Positions 53,493-56,731 of a stretch of DNA of 56,731 nucleotides are shown here, piece after piece (position 1 is the stretch's first letter; every line of letters begins with the position of its first letter). The notes below the pieces were generated by a model. The model saw only the letters and a list, made by a program, of their open reading frames with translations. It was not told the DNA's origin and searched no databases. The DNA comes from UBA2266 sp964406945 (lineage in GTDB: Bacteria; Planctomycetota; Phycisphaerae; Sedimentisphaerales; Anaerobacaceae). The position numbers were made by a program, and so were the translations under genes. The stretch covers positions 1-56,731 of the forward strand of contig CAYOTO010000022.1 of NCBI GenBank assembly GCA_964406945.1. The letters run 5' to 3'.

Positions 53493-56400
53493 ATGAGAAG
53501 ATGGATTTGTATAGCACTGTTTATATCGCTTGCCGTTGCCGGTTCCAAAGTACTTGCACAAGAATACAGTTGGCAAAAGACCTATGCGAAAATATCGGCC
53601 ACGGGCGATTTGGAATGGGCCCCTGAGCCGTTCGAATTTATCAGAGGCAGTTCGGTTCGTTATATCGATTACGACGGGGGTAGCGACTCCAACGACGGCC
53701 TTACAACCAACACCCCGTGGAAGCACCATCCCTGGGATGAGCGGGCCTCGGACAATGCCGAAAAATGTCGAGGAATTCACACGTATGTTTTCAAGCGGGG
53801 AGTGTACTACCGAGGAACGATACGCGCCGGCGACTCCGGTAGCGAGGCAAACCCAGTTCGTCTTACCAGTAATCCGGCCTGGGGCGCCGGCGAAGCTGTG
53901 ATATCGGGCGGGCACAGGATTACCGGCGAATGGAAGACAGGCGCTCAACATGCGGATATTCCGGAGCCTGAGAAGGTCTGGTACATCGATCTGGATTTTG
54001 CGCCTCGAACCGTCTGGCTCGTCGAGCCTGCAGGGAAAGTAGCCTCGAAGCACGATGAAGTCACCCGCATACCTCTGGCAAGAATGCCGAACTGGACGGT
54101 ATCGGACCCCGAGGATGTGAAAAGCCAGTGGTGGTGCTGGGATAATCCCGGCCATCCCTATTTTCACCTCACGATGGAGGCCGAGAAGGGTGGAAAAACG
54201 CTGGCGATGGGCAAGGATACCAAGCACATCACCGGCCCGAAAGACTTGTACATGGACGCTATAATCTGGGCCGAGTTCGGCTGGGTGGACGGTACGCCGT
54301 ATCCATCCTACGTGCAGGGCTTCGATGCCGAGAAAAACGCACTCGGCTTCGAAGGATATCTCGGCAGCCCCAAGTCACGGGTGATTAGCAGAAATCACAG
54401 GTACTATCTTGAAGACAAACCGCACTACCTGGACGATCCCGAGGGCGAGTTCTGGTTCGACAAGAAGGGTAACGGCGGCAGGCTTTACATAATCCTGCCT
54501 GAAGCTCGCAACCCTAATGACGCCGTCATCGAGGCCGGCGAAAAAACTACGCTGATAGACCTTACCGGGCAAAAGCATATCAGCGTAAGCGGTCTGACCT
54601 TCAGGTTCACCAACGTTTCCTGGGATCTTACCGAGATTCCGTGGATGTATTCACGCAAGTTCAGGCTTAAGCAACACATCTATCCCGCCTGTGTGCGGGT
54701 CTGGGGCCCGGCCGACCACATAACTGTCGCGGACTGCAGGTTCGAGCATGTCAACAGCGGCGTTCTCATGAAGGCGGTCAACCCCGGCGACCGCATCGAC
54801 AACATTATCGTGCGCGATTGCGAGTTTCGCGAAACGGACCACAGCGGTGTGACCATCGAGGAAGGCCTGCTCTGGGGCGATACGTTGCCCGACCGGGCGG
54901 GGCATTTGTTCGATGTGAAGATCTATCGTAATTATCTCTACAGGACCGGCTTGCGTTCTCAGCGGGTTGGAGCGGCCAATGCCATAAACATCGACAACGC
55001 CGAAACTCTGGAAGTGGCGGGCAACGTCGTGGACAGAGCATGGCACGCAGGAATTAACGTACGGGGGGCGAAAATCAGCAGCAATGTCAGAGATTGCCCG
55101 CTGACTCGCATTCTGATTTATCAGAACAAGGTTACCGATTCGATACGAACGGGCGATGATTGCGGCAATATTGAGACGTGGCAGGGCGGCTGTACTTATG
55201 TGTTTAACAACGTCTCGGGCAACCCGGGAGGCTTCAGGTACGACCACTGGATGTCGGACAAAAACTCCAAAACACCCGGCGGCGCTCGTTTTGGCATGGC
55301 ATACTATCTGGACGGGGCGTTCAAGAACTACTATTTCAATAATATCGGCTGGGGTCTCAGTAACGACATCATGAGTCCGCACGGCGCGACGACCATGTTC
55401 CAGGAAATCATCAGCTACCAGAACATGTTCTTTAACAACACAGCTTACAATTTCGTGAAGGGAACCAGACGGCAGGCGCCGCAGGCCGGTCGCAATAAAT
55501 TCCTGGGCAACATCTGGGACAGCATCAGTGACTGGGTTTTCTGGCACACCAAGCCTGCGAAAACTCCGGAAGACGGCAACGAAAAGGATGCCGGAAAGCC
55601 CGAGACCAGCTATGCTCTGGAGACCAATGCGTTTAGCGGAAACGTTTTTCACGACATTACGGGCAAATACGGATCGTTCAAATCGTCGGGTAAGTGGCAC
55701 AAAAGCTTCGAGCAGTGCCGCCGGGCGCTCCGGGAAGTTGATTCCATAGCTTCCGATCTGGGGACTGTCGCCGACGAACCGGTGATGAATGACCCGGCAA
55801 ACAGGGATTTCAGTCTGGTCGAAGATTCTGCTGCTGTCGATCGCGGGGTTAAATGCTTCGTCCCCTGGCCTCTATACGCAATGGTGGGTGAATGGAATTT
55901 CTATCCGGCCGGTGATGATCCGACCCGGATTATGGATGAGCACTGGTATATGACGCCGTACTACTACGTTCGCAACAGCTACTACAAGCAGCCGATGTTT
56001 CCCCTGACCGGGGTTAACATTACCGAAGAAAACTATATCCAGGGGCCTCTCGAAGACTGGACGAAGGGGGCGTGCGTTTTTAACGGTGTTGATGAATATG
56101 CATACTGTCCGAACAGCAAACTCAACCGGACTCTTACGATTCCGATCAGGTTCAGGTGGGACAAGAACGGCCGGACCGAAGACAGGGTCGTCAGCGGCCC
56201 CGATTTCAAGAGCCCGCAGGTGTGGACCTCGAACTTCTGTATCGAGGCACATTTCAGGACGAACTCGAATGATTGCGTTCTGGTGCGGAAAATGGACAAC
56301 GCCGGCTATGAGTTGAACATTGATGATAAAGGAAGGCTTGTGTTCACGGTCAAGGGAGCCGATATCGAAAGAGGATTAACAAGCAAAGCCGGAATAGCCG

Positions 56401-56731
56401 ACGGACGTTGGCATCATGTTCTGGTGGAGGCTGACCGTACCGCCGAAACCCTGACCATCTATATTGATGGGCGATTGGATGTTTCCGGCCGGGGAATCGA
56501 CGGAGTTTCCATTGACAATGAAAGCGATCTGTATATATGCGGCACGCCCGACGGCGGATATTTCAAGGGCGAAATGGAGTTTTTGCGAATCGCTTTGGGT
56601 ACTCTCGAAGACGCTAAAACGGACATAGAAGAGTTGTACGCATGGCAGTTTGACGGCCCGTTTCTTCGCGACTTCGCCGGACGGCGACTCAGGGGCAAAC
56701 GCGATGCCGGTGCACTCGAGCGGATTAACTA
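53493..56731 (+). CDS. Large secreted beta-helix protein with C-terminal LamG-like domain (3' end at window edge)
   Basis: Read directly from the sequence: 1079 codons, open from the ATG at 53493 to the last two bases (TA), so the stop is probably the very next base. The signal peptide is MRRWICIALFISLAVAGSKV, ending ALAQ-like. The N-terminal part (YIDYDGGSDSNDGLTTNTPW) has the DUF1565/beta-helix opening of planctomycete polysaccharide proteins. The middle is a parallel beta-helix (DNIIVRDCEFRETDHSGVTI, YRNYLYRTGLRSQRVGAANA). Residues about 909-1050 form a LamG/concanavalin-like domain (NDCVLVRKMDNAGYELNIDD, DGRWHHVLVEADRT). It probably binds or cleaves polysaccharide at the cell surface; no catalytic residues were assigned. 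A promoter lies at 53401. Confidence 0.85.
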   Translation, partial: MRRWICIALFISLAVAGSKVLAQEYSWQKTYAKISATGDLEWAPEPFEFIRGSSVRYIDYDGGSDSNDGLTTNTPWKHHPWDERASDNAEKCRGIHTYVFKRGVYYRGTIRAGDSGSEANPVRLTSNPAWGAGEAVISGGHRITGEWKTGAQHADIPEPEKVWYIDLDFAPRTVWLVEPAGKVASKHDEVTRIPLARMPNWTVSDPEDVKSQWWCWDNPGHPYFHLTMEAEKGGKTLAMGKDTKHITGPKDLYMDAIIWAEFGWVDGTPYPSYVQGFDAEKNALGFEGYLGSPKSRVISRNHRYYLEDKPHYLDDPEGEFWFDKKGNGGRLYIILPEARNPNDAVIEAGEKTTLIDLTGQKHISVSGLTFRFTNVSWDLTEIPWMYSRKFRLKQHIYPACVRVWGPADHITVADCRFEHVNSGVLMKAVNPGDRIDNIIVRDCEFRETDHSGVTIEEGLLWGDTLPDRAGHLFDVKIYRNYLYRTGLRSQRVGAANAINIDNAETLEVAGNVVDRAWHAGINVRGAKISSNVRDCPLTRILIYQNKVTDSIRTGDDCGNIETWQGGCTYVFNNVSGNPGGFRYDHWMSDKNSKTPGGARFGMAYYLDGAFKNYYFNNIGWGLSNDIMSPHGATTMFQEIISYQNMFFNNTAYNFVKGTRRQAPQAGRNKFLGNIWDSISDWVFWHTKPAKTPEDGNEKDAGKPETSYALETNAFSGNVFHDITGKYGSFKSSGKWHKSFEQCRRALREVDSIASDLGTVADEPVMNDPANRDFSLVEDSAAVDRGVKCFVPWPLYAMVGEWNFYPAGDDPTRIMDEHWYMTPYYYVRNSYYKQPMFPLTGVNITEENYIQGPLEDWTKGACVFNGVDEYAYCPNSKLNRTLTIPIRFRWDKNGRTEDRVVSGPDFKSPQVWTSNFCIEAHFRTNSNDCVLVRKMDNAGYELNIDDKGRLVFTVKGADIERGLTSKAGIADGRWHHVLVEADRTAETLTIYIDGRLDVSGRGIDGVSIDNESDLYICGTPDGGYFKGEMEFLRIALGTLEDAKTDIEELYAWQFDGPFLRDFAGRRLRGKRDAGALERIN

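Noticed and set aside
1..56731. tRNA, rRNA, CRISPR arrays, insertion sequences and att sites
   Set aside because: No T-arm motifs, regular repeat-spacer arrays, transposase motifs or flanking direct repeats were recognised by eye.

Overview
The window looks like chromosome of a Planctomycetota bacterium, most likely class Phycisphaerae (Sedimentisphaerales-like). This is inferred from the gene mix: dockerin-type repeats and a PEP-CTERM tail on secreted proteins, a CotH/lamin-tail giant protein, a Tat-exported sulfatase, a GH127 glycosidase, a BamB-like PQQ-propeller protein, and a MoxR/DUF58/VWA/DUF4159 cluster. No rRNA, tRNA, CRISPR array or insertion sequence was recognised.

Layout. 0-1.5 kb: ahcY (S-adenosylhomocysteine hydrolase). 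1.8-16.4 kb: one tight eight-gene minus-strand operon, read from 16.4 to 1.8 kb. In order it encodes a TPR/peptidase-MA protein, a DUF4159 protein, a MoxR ATPase, a DUF58 protein, a BatA-like VWA protein, a very large DUF4175-like coiled-coil protein, a VWA/GATase-like membrane protein and a caspase/legumain-like protein without a catalytic Cys. Five consecutive junctions are 1-4 nt stop/start overlaps. 17-21 kb: a di-haem cytochrome c and a secreted dockerin/DUF3616 protein. 21-28 kb (plus strand): a broken micro-ORF, a sulfatase, a 22-residue-repeat helical protein, a BamB-like protein and GH127. 28-31 kb: an eroded pseudogene and small secreted proteins, DUF2905 and an exported O-methyltransferase. 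31-35 kb: ligA-ribD-uroporphyrinogen-decarboxylase-like operon. 35.6-41 kb: a YgjP-like metallopeptidase, an ADP-ribosylglycohydrolase, a PEP-CTERM protein, an acyl reductase-SCP2 fusion preceded by a coupled small ORF, and an HDOD protein. 41-49 kb: a divergent pair of giant secreted dockerin proteins. 49-51.4 kb: an ECF-like sigma factor, a one-pass membrane protein and a Gly-rich secreted protein. 51.6-56.7 kb: a phosphohexomutase and a secreted beta-helix/LamG protein whose stop codon is cut by the window edge.

How the genes work together. The long operon has the composition of MoxR-VWA assemblies acting at the cell envelope. Its non-catalytic caspase-like end and peptidase head make it the best candidate here for an under-described system. 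Much of the rest (sulfatase, GH127, beta-helix, LamG, dockerins, PEP-CTERM) suggests growth on sulfated or arabinose-containing polysaccharides with surface-displayed proteins; no cohesin or scaffoldin is present.

Global signal. The plus strand is C-rich from 1 to about 36-38 kb and G-rich after about 38 kb, largely irrespective of gene direction. That is the sign change expected at a replication origin, but no dnaA or clear DnaA boxes are seen. Several promoters with good -35/-10 hexamers and 17-bp spacers can be read directly, including one that leaves ligA almost leaderless.
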